59,626 bases of DNA, taken from Bradyrhizobium sp. NAS96.2 (GTDB lineage Bacteria; Pseudomonadota; Alphaproteobacteria; Rhizobiales; Xanthobacteraceae). Below are positions 10,143 through 19,123 of the stretch, piece by piece; position 1 is the first letter of the stretch; each line of letters starts with the position of its first letter. The notes beneath the pieces are model-generated. The model had not been told where the DNA came from. It saw only the letters and a list, made by a program, of their open reading frames with translations, and made no database searches. The position numbers and the translations under genes were made by a program. The DNA is taken from contig NZ_LGHK01000009.1 in NCBI RefSeq assembly GCF_001908235.1, positions 1 through 59,626 of the forward strand, written 5' to 3'.

Positions 10143-11030
10143 TCAGCCCGCCTTCCGCCGCTGCGCGCTCGAGCGATGCGCTTTCTTCGCCGCACGGCGG
10201 TGCGACGCCGGACGTCGCGGGCTCGAGCCCGGCCGCCTTGCGCCGCCCTTGCGGTCCTTCAAGCTCTGCTTCAGCGCGTCCATCAGGCTCACCACATTGC
10301 TCGGCTTCTCCTCGCGCTCGGCCGCCTTGATCGGCTTGCCGGCGGCCTTGCGGCGGACCAGCGCCTTCAGCGCGGTCTCATACTCGTCCTTGAATTTCGA
10401 CGGGTCGAAATGCGCGGCCTTGCTGTCGAGGATGTGGCCGGCGAGTTCGATCATGTCCTTGGTTACCTTCGGGCTCTTGATATCGTCGAAATAATCGTCG
10501 GCGTCGCGTACCTCGTAAGGGTAGCGCAGGGTGGTGCCGAGCATGCCCTTGTCGAGCGGCTCGATCGCGATCACGTGCTCGCGGTTGGTCAGCACGATCC
10601 GGGCCAGCGCGACGCGGTCCTGGTCCTTCATGGCGTCGCGGATCACCGCGAAGGCGTCGACCCCGGCCTTGCCGTCGGGCCGGATGTAATAGGGGTGGTC
10701 GAGATAGCGCTTGTCGATCTCGCCCTCGGGCACGAAACTGTCGATATCGATGGTGTGGTTGCTCTCGATCTGGACCGCCTCGAGCTCGTCCTTTTCAATC
10801 TCGACATATTTGCCCTTGCTCACCTCGTAGCCGCGGCCCTTCTGGTCGCCCTCGACGATATCGCCGGTCTCGGTATCGACCATCTGCTGCTTCAGCCGGT
10901 TGCCGGTGTCTCGGTTGATCATGTGGAAGCGGGTTTTCTTGACCGTGGTCGAGGCCGGGTAGAGCGCCACCGGGCACGACACCAGCGAGAGTTTGAGCGT
11001 GCCTTTCCAGTAGGCGCGGGGAGCCGCCAT
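10143..11030 (-). CDS. ku: Ku, non-homologous end-joining DNA-end-binding protein
   Basis: A 295-residue bacterial Ku. The homodimer threads onto broken DNA ends and recruits LigD. It begins MAAPRAYWKGTLKLSLVSCP, the conserved core start, and contains RDTGNRLKQQMVDTETGDIV, FVPEGEIDKRYLDHPYYI and AFAVIRDAM. After about residue 250 a highly basic tail (KGGARRPGSSPRRPASHRRA) extends beyond the core, as in Ku proteins that bind internal DNA. ATG 11030 is chosen because the family start matches; the longer frame to 11159 overlaps the promoter. It is divergent from ligD. Confidence 0.97.
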   Translation of the reverse strand: MAAPRAYWKGTLKLSLVSCPVALYPASTTVKKTRFHMINRDTGNRLKQQMVDTETGDIVEGDQKGRGYEVSKGKYVEIEKDELEAVQIESNHTIDIDSFVPEGEIDKRYLDHPYYIRPDGKAGVDAFAVIRDAMKDQDRVALARIVLTNREHVIAIEPLDKGMLGTTLRYPYEVRDADDYFDDIKSPKVTKDMIELAGHILDSKAAHFDPSKFKDEYETALKALVRRKAAGKPIKAAEREEKPSNVVSLMDALKQSLKDRKGGARRPGSSPRRPASHRRAAKKAHRSSAQRRKAG

Positions 11031-11055
11031 GATCGTCTCCAAACAGCTTGAGTTT

Positions 11056-11080
11056 GGAACTTGAACGGATACCGTAGGTT
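11056..11080 (+). promoter_or_regulatory. EcfG-like promoter for ligD
   Basis: GGAAC at 11056-11060, 16 bases, then GGTT at 11077-11080. It matches the general-stress consensus GGAAC-N16/17-CGTT at all but the first -10 base. The ligD GTG start is 57 bases downstream. It interleaves with an even better site on the opposite strand. Confidence 0.6.
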
Positions 11081-11088
11081 TTGGTTCC
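11064..11088 (-). promoter_or_regulatory. EcfG promoter for ku (perfect consensus)
   Basis: On the minus strand GGAAC (11088-11084), 16 bases, then CGTT (11067-11064), an exact match to the EcfG/RpoE2 general-stress consensus. The ku ATG at 11030 is about 33 bases further on. The -10 of this site falls just behind the -35 of the ligD site, so the two promoters share most of the same DNA. Confidence 0.75.
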
Positions 11089-11136
11089 TGACGGCCGCGC
11101 GCCCGCGGCGGCCGCCATTTGCGCCGAGGCCCGCAC

Positions 11137-13764
11137 GTGTCGCTGAGAAACCTCACCACCTATCGCAAGAAGCGCGACTTCGAGAAGACCAGCGAGCCGT
11201 CGGGCGACGTCAAGGTCGCACCAGCGAAGCAACGGCGCTTCGTGATCCAGAAGCACGACGCGACCCGGCTGCATTATGATTTCAGGCTGGAGTTCGACGG
11301 CGTCTTCAAGTCCTGGGCGGTGACGCGCGGGCCGTCGCTCGATCCCCATGACAAGCGGCTGGCGGTCGAGGTCGAGGATCATCCGCTCGACTATGGCGAT
11401 TTCGAAGGCACGATTCCTGAGGGCCAGTATGGCGGCGGCACCGTACAGCTGTGGGATCGCGGCACCTGGGAATCGGATGATCCCGAGCGCGGCTTCAAGA
11501 AGGGCGATCTGAAGTTCACGCTGCACGGCGACAAGCTGCATGGCAGCTGGGTGCTGGTGCGGATGAAGAACGACCGCTTCGGCGGCAAGCGCACCAACTG
11601 GCTGCTGATCAAGCACCGCGACGAATATGCCGTGGAGGGCAACGGCGAAGCGATCCTCGACGAGGACCGCTCGGTCGCCTCCGGCCGCTCGATGGCCGAG
11701 ATTGCCGCTGGCAAGGGCCGGGCGCCGAAGCCGTTCATGCTGGCGAAGGGAAACGGCAAGGCCAAAGCGGACGCGGTCTGGCAGTCCAATCACGGCATGG
11801 CCGCGGATGCGCGCGCGCGGACCAAGGCGCCGGCGCCCAAAGAAAAACTGAAGGCAAACTTGAAGGCGCCGCCGAAGGCGAAACTGAAGCAGGTCGCGGA
11901 GATGCCGGATTTCGTCTCGCCGCAGCTCTGCGCCGCGGTCGAGAACCCACCGAATGCTGCGGGCTGGTGCCACGAGATCAAGTTCGACGGCTACCGCGTG
12001 CAGCTGCGGATCGAGGACGGCGAGGCTGTGCTGAAGACCCGCAAGGGGCTCGACTGGTCCGACAAGTTCGGCGCGATCGTGAGGGAGGCCCGCAAGCTGC
12101 CCGATGCCCTGATCGACGGCGAGATCGTCGCGCTCGACAGGAACGGCACGCCGCATTTCTCGACGCTGCAGGCGGCGTTGTCGGACGGCAAGACGGACCA
12201 GCTGATCTTCTTCGCGTTCGACCTGCTGTTTGCGGGCAAGGAGGATCTCCGCGCGCTGCCGCTCACCGAGCGCAAGGCGCGGCTAAAGGCGCTGCTTGCG
12301 GCGCGCAAGGGCAGCCTGGTCCGCTATGTCGAGCATTTCGAAGAGCGCGGCGATGCCGTGCTGGATTCGGCGCGCAAGCTCGGCCTGGAAGGCATCGTCT
12401 CCAAGCGGCTCGGCGGCGCCTATCGCTCCGGGCGCTCCGACGACTGGACCAAGGCGAAAATCCGCGCCGGCCAGGAGGTCGTGATCGGCGGCTGGAAGAC
12501 CACCAACGGCAAATTCCGCTCGTTGATGGCCGGCGTTTATCGCGGCGAGCATCTCGCCTTCGTCGGCATCGTCGGCACCGGCTTCGGCCAGGACACCGTC
12601 CGCCGCATCATGCCGGCGCTGAAGGCCGCGGCATCCGACACCAGCCCGTTCGGCGGCAAGGATGCGCCGAAGAAGACCCGCGATGTGCATTGGCTGAAGC
12701 CCGAGCTCGTCGCCGAGATCGAGTTCGCCGGCTGGACCGACGCCGGCAATATCCGCCAGGCCGCGTTCAAGGGCCTGCGCCAGGACAAGCCTGCGCATGA
12801 GGTCGAGGCCGAACGGCCGGTCGTAACCAATTTGGTGAAGCCGATGACGAAAGGGAAAGCGTCCAGCGCGGTGATGGGTGTCGCGATCTCGCACCCGGAC
12901 AAGGCATTGTGGCCCGACGCCGGCGACGGGACGCCGGTGACCAAGCTCGATCTCGCCAACTATTTCGAGGCGGTCGGCGAATGGATGATCGGCTATCTCA
13001 AGGGCCGGCCGTGCTCGATCGTGCGCGCGCCCGACGGCATCAAGGGCGAGACCTTCTTCCAGCGCCATGCGATGGCCGGCACGTCGAAGCTGCTGAAGCT
13101 CGCCAAGGTGTCCGGCGATCGCAAGCCCTATCTTCAGATCGACCAGGTCGAGGGGCTTGCTGCGGTCGCGCAGCTCGGCGGCCTCGAGCTGCATCCCTGG
13201 AATTGCGCACCCGATGCCTATGACACGCCGGGCCGGCTGGTGTTCGATCTCGATCCCGCACCCGACGTCGCGTTCTCCGACGTGATCGACGCCGCCAAGG
13301 ACATGCGCCAGCGGCTGACCGCGGTCGGCCTCGAGGGTTTCTGCAAGACCACCGGCGGCAAAGGCCTTCACGTCGTGGCGCCGCTGCTGTCAGGCGCGAA
13401 GGACAAGGTGACCTGGAAGGAGGCCAAGGCGTTCGCGCAAGGCATCTGCCAGTGGATGGCGCAGGATGATCCCGAGCGCTATCTGATCAACATGTCGAAG
13501 GCCAAGCGCACCGGAAAGATCTTTCTCGACTATCTGCGCAACGACCGGCTCTCGACCGCGGTCGCGGTACTGTCGCCGCGGGCGCGTCCGGGCGCCACGG
13601 TGTCGATGCCGCTGACCTGGACCCAGGTGCGCGGCGATCTCGATCCGAAGAAATACACGGTCCGCTCCGTGCCGGCGCTGCTCGCGAAGACCAAGGCCTG
13701 GGACGGCTATGGCGAGGCGGCGTCGTCGATCAAGGCGGCGATGAAGAAGCTCGCGGCGCGGTGA
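11137..13764 (+). CDS. ligD: LigD, multifunctional end-joining DNA ligase
   Basis: Acts with Ku to trim, fill and seal double-strand breaks. Three domains lie in the order phosphoesterase-ligase-polymerase within 875 residues. The phosphoesterase (about 20-170) has HYDFRLE (His46) and [11 protein letters not shown]. The ATP-dependent ligase (about 250-560) has the nucleotidyl-lysine motif EIKFDGYR (Lys282), DGEIVAL and the OB-fold region. The primase-like polymerase (about 590-870) has the metal pair in VFDLDP (Asp704, Asp706) and [10 protein letters not shown]. The start is taken as GTG 11137 after GAGGCCCGCAC; an in-frame TTG at 11119 is an alternative. Confidence 0.96.
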   Translation: MSLRNLTTYRKKRDFEKTSEPSGDVKVAPAKQRRFVIQKHDATRLHYDFRLEFDGVFKSWAVTRGPSLDPHDKRLAVEVEDHPLDYGDFEGTIPEGQYGGGTVQLWDRGTWESDDPERGFKKGDLKFTLHGDKLHGSWVLVRMKNDRFGGKRTNWLLIKHRDEYAVEGNGEAILDEDRSVASGRSMAEIAAGKGRAPKPFMLAKGNGKAKADAVWQSNHGMAADARARTKAPAPKEKLKANLKAPPKAKLKQVAEMPDFVSPQLCAAVENPPNAAGWCHEIKFDGYRVQLRIEDGEAVLKTRKGLDWSDKFGAIVREARKLPDALIDGEIVALDRNGTPHFSTLQAALSDGKTDQLIFFAFDLLFAGKEDLRALPLTERKARLKALLAARKGSLVRYVEHFEERGDAVLDSARKLGLEGIVSKRLGGAYRSGRSDDWTKAKIRAGQEVVIGGWKTTNGKFRSLMAGVYRGEHLAFVGIVGTGFGQDTVRRIMPALKAAASDTSPFGGKDAPKKTRDVHWLKPELVAEIEFAGWTDAGNIRQAAFKGLRQDKPAHEVEAERPVVTNLVKPMTKGKASSAVMGVAISHPDKALWPDAGDGTPVTKLDLANYFEAVGEWMIGYLKGRPCSIVRAPDGIKGETFFQRHAMAGTSKLLKLAKVSGDRKPYLQIDQVEGLAAVAQLGGLELHPWNCAPDAYDTPGRLVFDLDPAPDVAFSDVIDAAKDMRQRLTAVGLEGFCKTTGGKGLHVVAPLLSGAKDKVTWKEAKAFAQGICQWMAQDDPERYLINMSKAKRTGKIFLDYLRNDRLSTAVAVLSPRARPGATVSMPLTWTQVRGDLDPKKYTVRSVPALLAKTKAWDGYGEAASSIKAAMKKLAAR

Positions 13765-13796
13765 GAATTGTCGCAATTATGCGTCTTCGCCGATGC

Positions 13797-13900
13797 TCGT
13801 CATACCCCGCGAAAGCGGGGTATCCAGTACGCCGCGGCTCATCGGTTCAATCATCAACGTCTCCGGAATACTGGATCGCCGGCTTTCGCGGGTGATGACA
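13797..13900. repeat. Inverted repeat in the convergent gap after ligD
   Basis: CGTCATACCCCGCGAAAGCG and TATCCAGTACGCCG are mirrored by CGGAATACTGGATCGCCGG and CTTTCGCGGGTGATGAC. At its left end TACCCCGC-GAAA-GCGGGGTA (13803-13822) is a perfect 8-bp stem with a GNRA tetraloop. It lies between convergent ligD and the DUF3309 gene and is a likely terminator-like element of a dispersed Bradyrhizobium repeat family. Confidence 0.75.
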
Positions 13901-13935
13901 GGCGTTGATGCGGATAGTCCGCGGCACACGCGACG

Positions 13936-14100
13936 CTATAGCCGCCCGAGCAGCAGCAGGATCAGGAGGATCACGATCACGAGGCCGAGGCCGCCGCCGC
14001 CGTAATAGCCGGTGCCATAGAACGGTCCGCCGCCGATGCCGCTGAAGCCGCCAAGCAGTGCGATGATCAGAATAATAAGAATGATCGTTCCAAGTGACAT
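13936..14100 (-). CDS. DUF3309-type small membrane protein
   Basis: A 54-residue peptide with two hydrophobic helices separated by a glycine/tyrosine-rich loop: MSLGTIILIILIIALLGGFS, then GGGPFYGTGYYGGGGLGL and a VIVILLILLLLGRL end. This is the DUF3309 pattern. Its function is unknown; such genes are often found in stress regulons of alphaproteobacteria. ATG 14100 is supported by TGAGGATTGAG just upstream on this strand. A candidate general-stress promoter is at 14153-14177. Longer frames reading from 14508 are antisense to the PHA-type gene. Confidence 0.8.
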   Translation of the reverse strand: MSLGTIILIILIIALLGGFSGIGGGPFYGTGYYGGGGLGLVIVILLILLLLGRL

Positions 14101-14152
14101 CTCAATCCTCCTCAGCCCCGCGGGCCTGTCGTCTCTGCCCTTCGGGGGAGGA

Positions 14153-14177
14153 AACAACCCGCAACTATGAAGGTTCC
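14153..14177 (-). promoter_or_regulatory. EcfG-like promoter candidate for the DUF3309 gene
   Basis: On the minus strand GGAAC (14177-14173), 16 bases, then TGTT (14156-14153). The -35 is perfect and the -10 differs from CGTT only in its first base. It is about 52 bases upstream of the DUF3309 start. Functional assignment is inference. Confidence 0.5.
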
Positions 14178-14265
14178 GGGTCGAGCGGCGTGATAAAGCC
14201 GTGTGGTCTTCCGTTTGCGATGGAACGGAATTACATGAGCGGAATCCATGGAGGAGTGCACCGCG

Positions 14266-14574
14266 ATGTCGGCTCCGCTGATCGTCTCGATTCCCCACAG
14301 CCTCGGCCGCGACGAGGCCATGCGCCGCCTGAAAACCGGCTTGTCGCGCGCAGCGGCGAACGTGCCGGTCATGAGCGTCGACGAGGAGCGCTGGGACGGC
14401 AATCGCATGAGCTTTCGTGTCCGCGCGCTGGGACAGGTTGCCGCCGGGCATCTCGATGTCGAGGACAACCATGTGCGCCTGGAGGTGACGCTGCCGTGGC
14501 TGCTGCAACGCTTCGCCGAGGTCGCGCAGGCCGCCATTCGGAAGAGCGGGCAGTTGCTGCTGACCAAGCGCTGA
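14266..14574 (+). CDS. Polyhydroxyalkanoic acid system family protein
   Basis: This 102-residue soluble protein resembles the PHA_gran_rgn family: SAPLIVSIPHSLGRDEAMRR, RLKTGLSRAAANVP, a central sheet region (MSFRVRALGQVAAGHLDVED) and VRLEVTLPWLLQRFAE. Family members are linked to polyhydroxyalkanoate granules, but the mechanism is unclear. Start: ATG 14266, nine bases after GGAGGAG; an upstream in-frame ATG at 14248 overlaps that ribosome site. It is convergent with treY, leaving only nine bases between them. Confidence 0.75.
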   Translation: MSAPLIVSIPHSLGRDEAMRRLKTGLSRAAANVPVMSVDEERWDGNRMSFRVRALGQVAAGHLDVEDNHVRLEVTLPWLLQRFAEVAQAAIRKSGQLLLTKR

Positions 14575-14583
14575 TGCGCGGCG

Positions 14584-17367
14584 CTAGCTGTGCAGGCGCG
14601 CACGCCTTGCGGCTTGCTTCGCACCCGCCGCGGCCTTCGCCTTCAGCACCGCGACCGGCAGCTTTGCGAACAGCGTCGCGAGCTGAATGCTGCTGTCGCC
14701 GCCCGGGAGCGCGTATCCGGTCAGGTCGATCTCACCTTCAAAGGCTTCAGGGCGTGGCCAGCTGCGTCCGCCCTGCGTGAAAGGTGCAAATGATTTCGCC
14801 ACCGCGACGATGGCCGCCTCGCGGCCATGGCGCCTTGCGAAGGCGACGACATGATCGCGATGCGGGCCGCTGACGGTGAGCGGTTCGTAGTCGCCGCTGG
14901 TGAAGACTTCGGGGAGTTCGTTGCGCAATCGCAGCAGATGCCGCGTCCATGCGAATTTCAGGCGGCCGTCGCGCCAGCTCTCTGTCAACGCATCCCAATC
15001 CGGCGCTTCCAGCGCGGCGAGCAGCTCCGCACGTTCGGCAAAGTCGACCGGGCGGCGGTTGTCGGGGTCGACAAGCGAAAGATCCCAGCTTTCGGTGCCC
15101 TGGTAGAAATCCGGCACGCCCGGCATCGTCGCCTTCAACGTGATCTGGCTGAGCGAGTTCAGCGCGCCGATCAGCGCGGTACGCCGCGCCAGCGTGTCCA
15201 GCGCGTCGAGGAATTCGGGCGAGGTCTTGCGATCGAGGATCCGGTCGATGAAGGTCTTCACGCCGGCCTCATAAGGCTCGTGCGGATTGAGCCAGCTGGT
15301 TTCCTGCTTGCCTTCGCGCGCCGCCTTCAGCGCATAGGCCTGGATTCGCGCGAGCAGCGATGGATCGTCCGGGTCCCAGGCGCCGAGCAGGGCCTGATAG
15401 AGCATGTATTCGAACGTCGCCGACGGCGCGCGCATCTCGCCATTCAGCACCAGATGCGGCGCGTTCAGCACCTTCCAGCGCGCCACCGCGCTGGTCCATT
15501 CGCCGGGGATCTCCGCCAGCGCCATGATCCGGGCGCGGGCATCCTCGCCTCGCTTGGTGTCGTGGGTCGCGGTCGATGTCATGCCGTGCGGCCATTCGCG
15601 GCCACGAACCTGCATCATACTGTGGAAGGTCGCAGGCGCGATCGCGCTCGCCGCTGGATCGCCGCCGACCTCGTTGAGCGCCAGCAGGCGGTGGTAGCGG
15701 TAGAACGTGGTGTCCTCCAGCGACTTCGCCATCATCGGTCCGGTGAATTGCTGCACCTTCAATGCGAAGCGCCGCACCCGCGGCGTACTGTGCGGCGGCC
15801 GGCCGGGCTTCAACAGGTCCATGGTCAAGGCATCGCGCAGGAAGTCGAAAATGCCTTCGTCGGCGGCGAACCAGTCGGCGCGGGCGCGCTCGATGGTTTC
15901 GCTGATCAGCGCGCGGTCGTGCGTGGTCGGACCGGAGGCAGTGAGATAGGTGCGGTAGACCGGGAAGTGCAGCACATAGAGCTCGAGCGCCTGCCGCAGG
16001 CTGTCGGCGGAGAAGTCGCGGCTCGAATAGTGCCCGCTGGCAATGCGCGCGACGAGCCGCGCCAGCACGGTGAATTCGCTGGTCAGCAGGGTCTCCAGCA
16101 CGCGGCGCTTGGCCGCACGCAGCACCGGTGTCAGGTTCGGCGACTGGTTGCTGATCTGGCGCCAGATCTCGCTCAGCGGATCGAGGCCGCTGCCATCGAC
16201 CAGCACCTGGCTGATCGTGTTCATCCATTCATAGCCGGTGGTGCCGTGCACGCCGGCAAATTTCGTCAGCTTCTCGTCCTCGCCGAGGATCTTCTCGATC
16301 ACCATGTAGAACGGCCTGGCCTTGGCGCCCTGCACTGATCGGATCAGGCGGCGCAGCCGCTGGAAATACTGGGCGGGATCGCGCAGGCCGTCGATGTGAT
16401 CGAGCCGCAGGCCTTGCAGCCGGTCTTCCGCAATCAGCCGCTTCACGAGGCTGTGGCTCGCCTCGAAGGTTGAGGCGTCCTCGACCCTGAGGCCGGCGAG
16501 CGTGTTGACGTCGAAGAAGCGCCGATAGTTGATGTCGCTGGAGGCAAGCCGCCAGTGGCCGAGCCTGTAGTGCTGGCGTTCCAGGAGATGATGCAGCGCC
16601 AATGTCTGGGTGGGGCGATCCTCGCCCGCGCGATAGGCATCGAGCCCGCGCGCGATGGTCTCGGCACTGGCCTCGATCGGCTTGATCGCGGCCTTCAGGG
16701 CTGGCGCTTCCTTGCGGTTCGGGTGACGCAGCCCGCGATACCTGGCGGCGAGCTCAAGCAGAGCGCGTCCCGCCGCACTCTCTTCCGCACCGGCCTCGCG
16801 GACGATGGTCCGCAGCACCTCGCCATAACGCTCCGGCGCGATCGGCAGGCGGTGCTCGAAATACCACGCCGAGAAGCTGCCTTCGTTTGCGTCGAAGCGC
16901 AACTCGATCTCGCCGCGCTCCAGCGCCTGGCCATAGGACGAGCCGAGGATCGGCAGCAGCACGCCGCCGCGCGCGCGATAGGGCAGCTGGTCCCAGTCGA
17001 TGTCGAAGGAGACCGCATGCGGCGACACCGGTCCCCATTCCAGCACGTCGAGCCACCACGGATTATCGGCGAAATGCACGCCGACATGGTTCGGCACGAA
17101 ATCCAGGATCAGGCCGAGGTCGTTGCGCTTCAGTGCGTCGCTGAACCGTGCAAAGCCATCTTCGCCGCCGAGCTCTGGATTGAACTTGGCGTGGTCGACC
17201 ACGTCATAGCCATGGGTCGAGCCCTTGCGCGCCTTCATGAAGGGCGAGGCGTAGACATGGCTGATGCCGAGCGCCTTCAGATAGGGCGCCACATTGGCGG
17301 CGGCATCGAAGTCGAAATCGGCGGTGAGTTGCAGTCGGTAAGTCGCGATCGGGATCGCCGGAGGCAT
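14584..17367 (-). CDS. treY: Malto-oligosyltrehalose synthase
   Basis: TreY (927 aa, GH13) turns the reducing-end alpha-1,4 bond of a maltodextrin into an alpha-1,1 trehalose linkage; TreZ then releases trehalose. Visible motifs are YRLQLTADFDFDAA near the N-terminus, LDFVPNHVGVH (residues 88-98), the nucleophile region LRLDHIDGLRDP (Asp323), the late EWPHGMTSTATHDTKRGED and VPDFYQGTE. This matches the family in length and order. It is the last gene of the six-gene alpha-glucan operon; its ATG is four bases after the treZ stop. Confidence 0.96.
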   Translation of the reverse strand: MPPAIPIATYRLQLTADFDFDAAANVAPYLKALGISHVYASPFMKARKGSTHGYDVVDHAKFNPELGGEDGFARFSDALKRNDLGLILDFVPNHVGVHFADNPWWLDVLEWGPVSPHAVSFDIDWDQLPYRARGGVLLPILGSSYGQALERGEIELRFDANEGSFSAWYFEHRLPIAPERYGEVLRTIVREAGAEESAAGRALLELAARYRGLRHPNRKEAPALKAAIKPIEASAETIARGLDAYRAGEDRPTQTLALHHLLERQHYRLGHWRLASSDINYRRFFDVNTLAGLRVEDASTFEASHSLVKRLIAEDRLQGLRLDHIDGLRDPAQYFQRLRRLIRSVQGAKARPFYMVIEKILGEDEKLTKFAGVHGTTGYEWMNTISQVLVDGSGLDPLSEIWRQISNQSPNLTPVLRAAKRRVLETLLTSEFTVLARLVARIASGHYSSRDFSADSLRQALELYVLHFPVYRTYLTASGPTTHDRALISETIERARADWFAADEGIFDFLRDALTMDLLKPGRPPHSTPRVRRFALKVQQFTGPMMAKSLEDTTFYRYHRLLALNEVGGDPAASAIAPATFHSMMQVRGREWPHGMTSTATHDTKRGEDARARIMALAEIPGEWTSAVARWKVLNAPHLVLNGEMRAPSATFEYMLYQALLGAWDPDDPSLLARIQAYALKAAREGKQETSWLNPHEPYEAGVKTFIDRILDRKTSPEFLDALDTLARRTALIGALNSLSQITLKATMPGVPDFYQGTESWDLSLVDPDNRRPVDFAERAELLAALEAPDWDALTESWRDGRLKFAWTRHLLRLRNELPEVFTSGDYEPLTVSGPHRDHVVAFARRHGREAAIVAVAKSFAPFTQGGRSWPRPEAFEGEIDLTGYALPGGDSSIQLATLFAKLPVAVLKAKAAAGAKQAARRARLHS

Positions 17368-17371
17368 TGTG

Positions 17372-19123
17372 CTATCCGATGTGCCAGCGCACCGCCCAGC
17401 CGGGGAGGTCGCTCGACAACGCTCCGCCCCAGATTGCAGTTCCCTTCGGTTCCGTCGTGCCGCGGATATCCCGATCCGACAAATTGGCCGTCAGCCACAG
17501 CGTGCGGCCGTCCCCCATCTGCCAATGCGCGGTCAGGAGATCGCCCGTGACACGGGCACCGCCGAAGCGCGCCCCGGTGAGCCGCGGCGTGATCTCGCGC
17601 CGCCGCACGGCGAGCAGGTCGCGCACCAGCTTAAGCCGCGCGCGGGCGGGATCGTGGCCGAGCGCCGCCCAGTCGAGCACGGCCGATCGTACCGTCTCCC
17701 CGGCAAGCGGGTCGGGAATGTCGTCGCCATATTTGGCGTAGGCCCAGGCGAACTCCTTGCGCCGCCCGGCGCGGACCGCGTTGGCGAGGTCGCCGTTGAA
17801 ATCGCAGAAGAACGGGAACGGTGTCGTCGCGCCCCATTCCTCGCCCATGAACAGCATCGGCGTGGTCGGCGCGATCAACGTCACCGCCAGCGCGGCCTCG
17901 ATCGCCTCCGGCTTTGCGATGCTCTCGAGCCGGTCGCCGAGCGGCCGGTTGCCGATCTGGTCGTGATTTTGCAGGAAGTTGATGAAGCAGATCGGAGGCA
18001 GCGTGCCGCTCGGCTCGCCGCGGGCCTTGCCGCCCCAGAACTCCGAGACTTCGCCCTGGTAGATGTAGCCGGACGACAATGCGCGTGCGAGGCCCTGCTT
18101 CGGCGCCCGGTAGTCGCCGTAATAGCCCTGCTTTTCTCCGGTCAGCAGCACGTGCCAGGCGTGGTGATAGTCGTCGTTCCACTGGCCGCGGAATTTGCCG
18201 TGCGGCGGGTCCTCGGCGGCATCGAGCAGGCTTGCGATGTTGTCGCCATTCTCGAGCACGAGGTTGATCTGCCGGCCGGTCTCCGTGGCGAGTTGGCCTG
18301 CGGCCTTGCTGAAGTCGTGCAGGATGGAAACCTCGCCGGCTTCGACGATGGTGTTGACCGCGTCGAACCGCAGCCCGTCGAAGCGGTAATCGCGCAGCCA
18401 GGACACGACGCTGCCGATCGCAAACGCGCGCACTTCAGGCACGCGGTAATCGATCGCGCTGCCCCACGGCGTATGCGCGTCGCTGAAGAAGGAGGGCGCA
18501 TAGCGGCCGAGATAATTCCCCTCGGGGCCGAAATGGTTGTAGACCACGTCGAGCATCACCATCAGCCCACGCAGATGCGCCTCGTCGATCAGGGTCTTGA
18601 GGTCTTCGGGCCGACCGTAGGCGCTGTCGGGCGCGTACCACAGCACGCCGTCATAGCCCCAGTTGCGCCTGCCAGCAAAATCCGCCAGCGGCATCAGTTC
18701 GAGCGCGGTGATGCCGGTTGCCACCAGATGATCGAGCTTGTCGATCATGGCGCGGTAGGTACCTTCCGGCGTGAAGGTGCCGACATGCGCCTCGAGGATC
18801 ACGGCCTCATGCCAGGGACGTCCGCGCCAATCCGCCGCGCGCCACTTGAAGGCGGTGTGATCGATCACCTCGCTCGGGCCGAACACGTCGTCCGGCTGGA
18901 AGGCGGAGGCGGGGTCGGGGACGTCGACGTCGTCATCGATGCGGAATTTGTAACGTGTACCGGCGCGCGCGCCGGGGATTTCGGCGACGTACCAGCCGGC
19001 CGCATCGCGTGTCAGCGTATGCGGCTTGTCGAGCAGGAGGTCGACGCGTTTCGCCGCCGGCGCCCAGAGCCGGAAGCGCGCGCCATCAGCGGTGAGTTCG
19101 GGTCCGAAATGCTGTGCGCTCAT
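17372..19123 (-). CDS. treZ: Malto-oligosyltrehalose trehalohydrolase
   Basis: TreZ (583 aa, GH13) cleaves trehalose from maltooligosyl-trehalose made by TreY. An N-terminal CBM48/E-set region (FRLWAPAAKRVDLLLD) precedes the barrel, with LDVVYNHFGPEGNYL (about 191-205), the nucleophile in GLRFDAVNTI (Asp254), the acid/base in LVLENGDN (Glu291) and FLQNHDQIGNRP. The start codon overlaps the glgX stop by four bases and treY follows after four bases, so translation is likely coupled. Confidence 0.96.
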   Translation of the reverse strand: MSAQHFGPELTADGARFRLWAPAAKRVDLLLDKPHTLTRDAAGWYVAEIPGARAGTRYKFRIDDDVDVPDPASAFQPDDVFGPSEVIDHTAFKWRAADWRGRPWHEAVILEAHVGTFTPEGTYRAMIDKLDHLVATGITALELMPLADFAGRRNWGYDGVLWYAPDSAYGRPEDLKTLIDEAHLRGLMVMLDVVYNHFGPEGNYLGRYAPSFFSDAHTPWGSAIDYRVPEVRAFAIGSVVSWLRDYRFDGLRFDAVNTIVEAGEVSILHDFSKAAGQLATETGRQINLVLENGDNIASLLDAAEDPPHGKFRGQWNDDYHHAWHVLLTGEKQGYYGDYRAPKQGLARALSSGYIYQGEVSEFWGGKARGEPSGTLPPICFINFLQNHDQIGNRPLGDRLESIAKPEAIEAALAVTLIAPTTPMLFMGEEWGATTPFPFFCDFNGDLANAVRAGRRKEFAWAYAKYGDDIPDPLAGETVRSAVLDWAALGHDPARARLKLVRDLLAVRRREITPRLTGARFGGARVTGDLLTAHWQMGDGRTLWLTANLSDRDIRGTTEPKGTAIWGGALSSDLPGWAVRWHIG

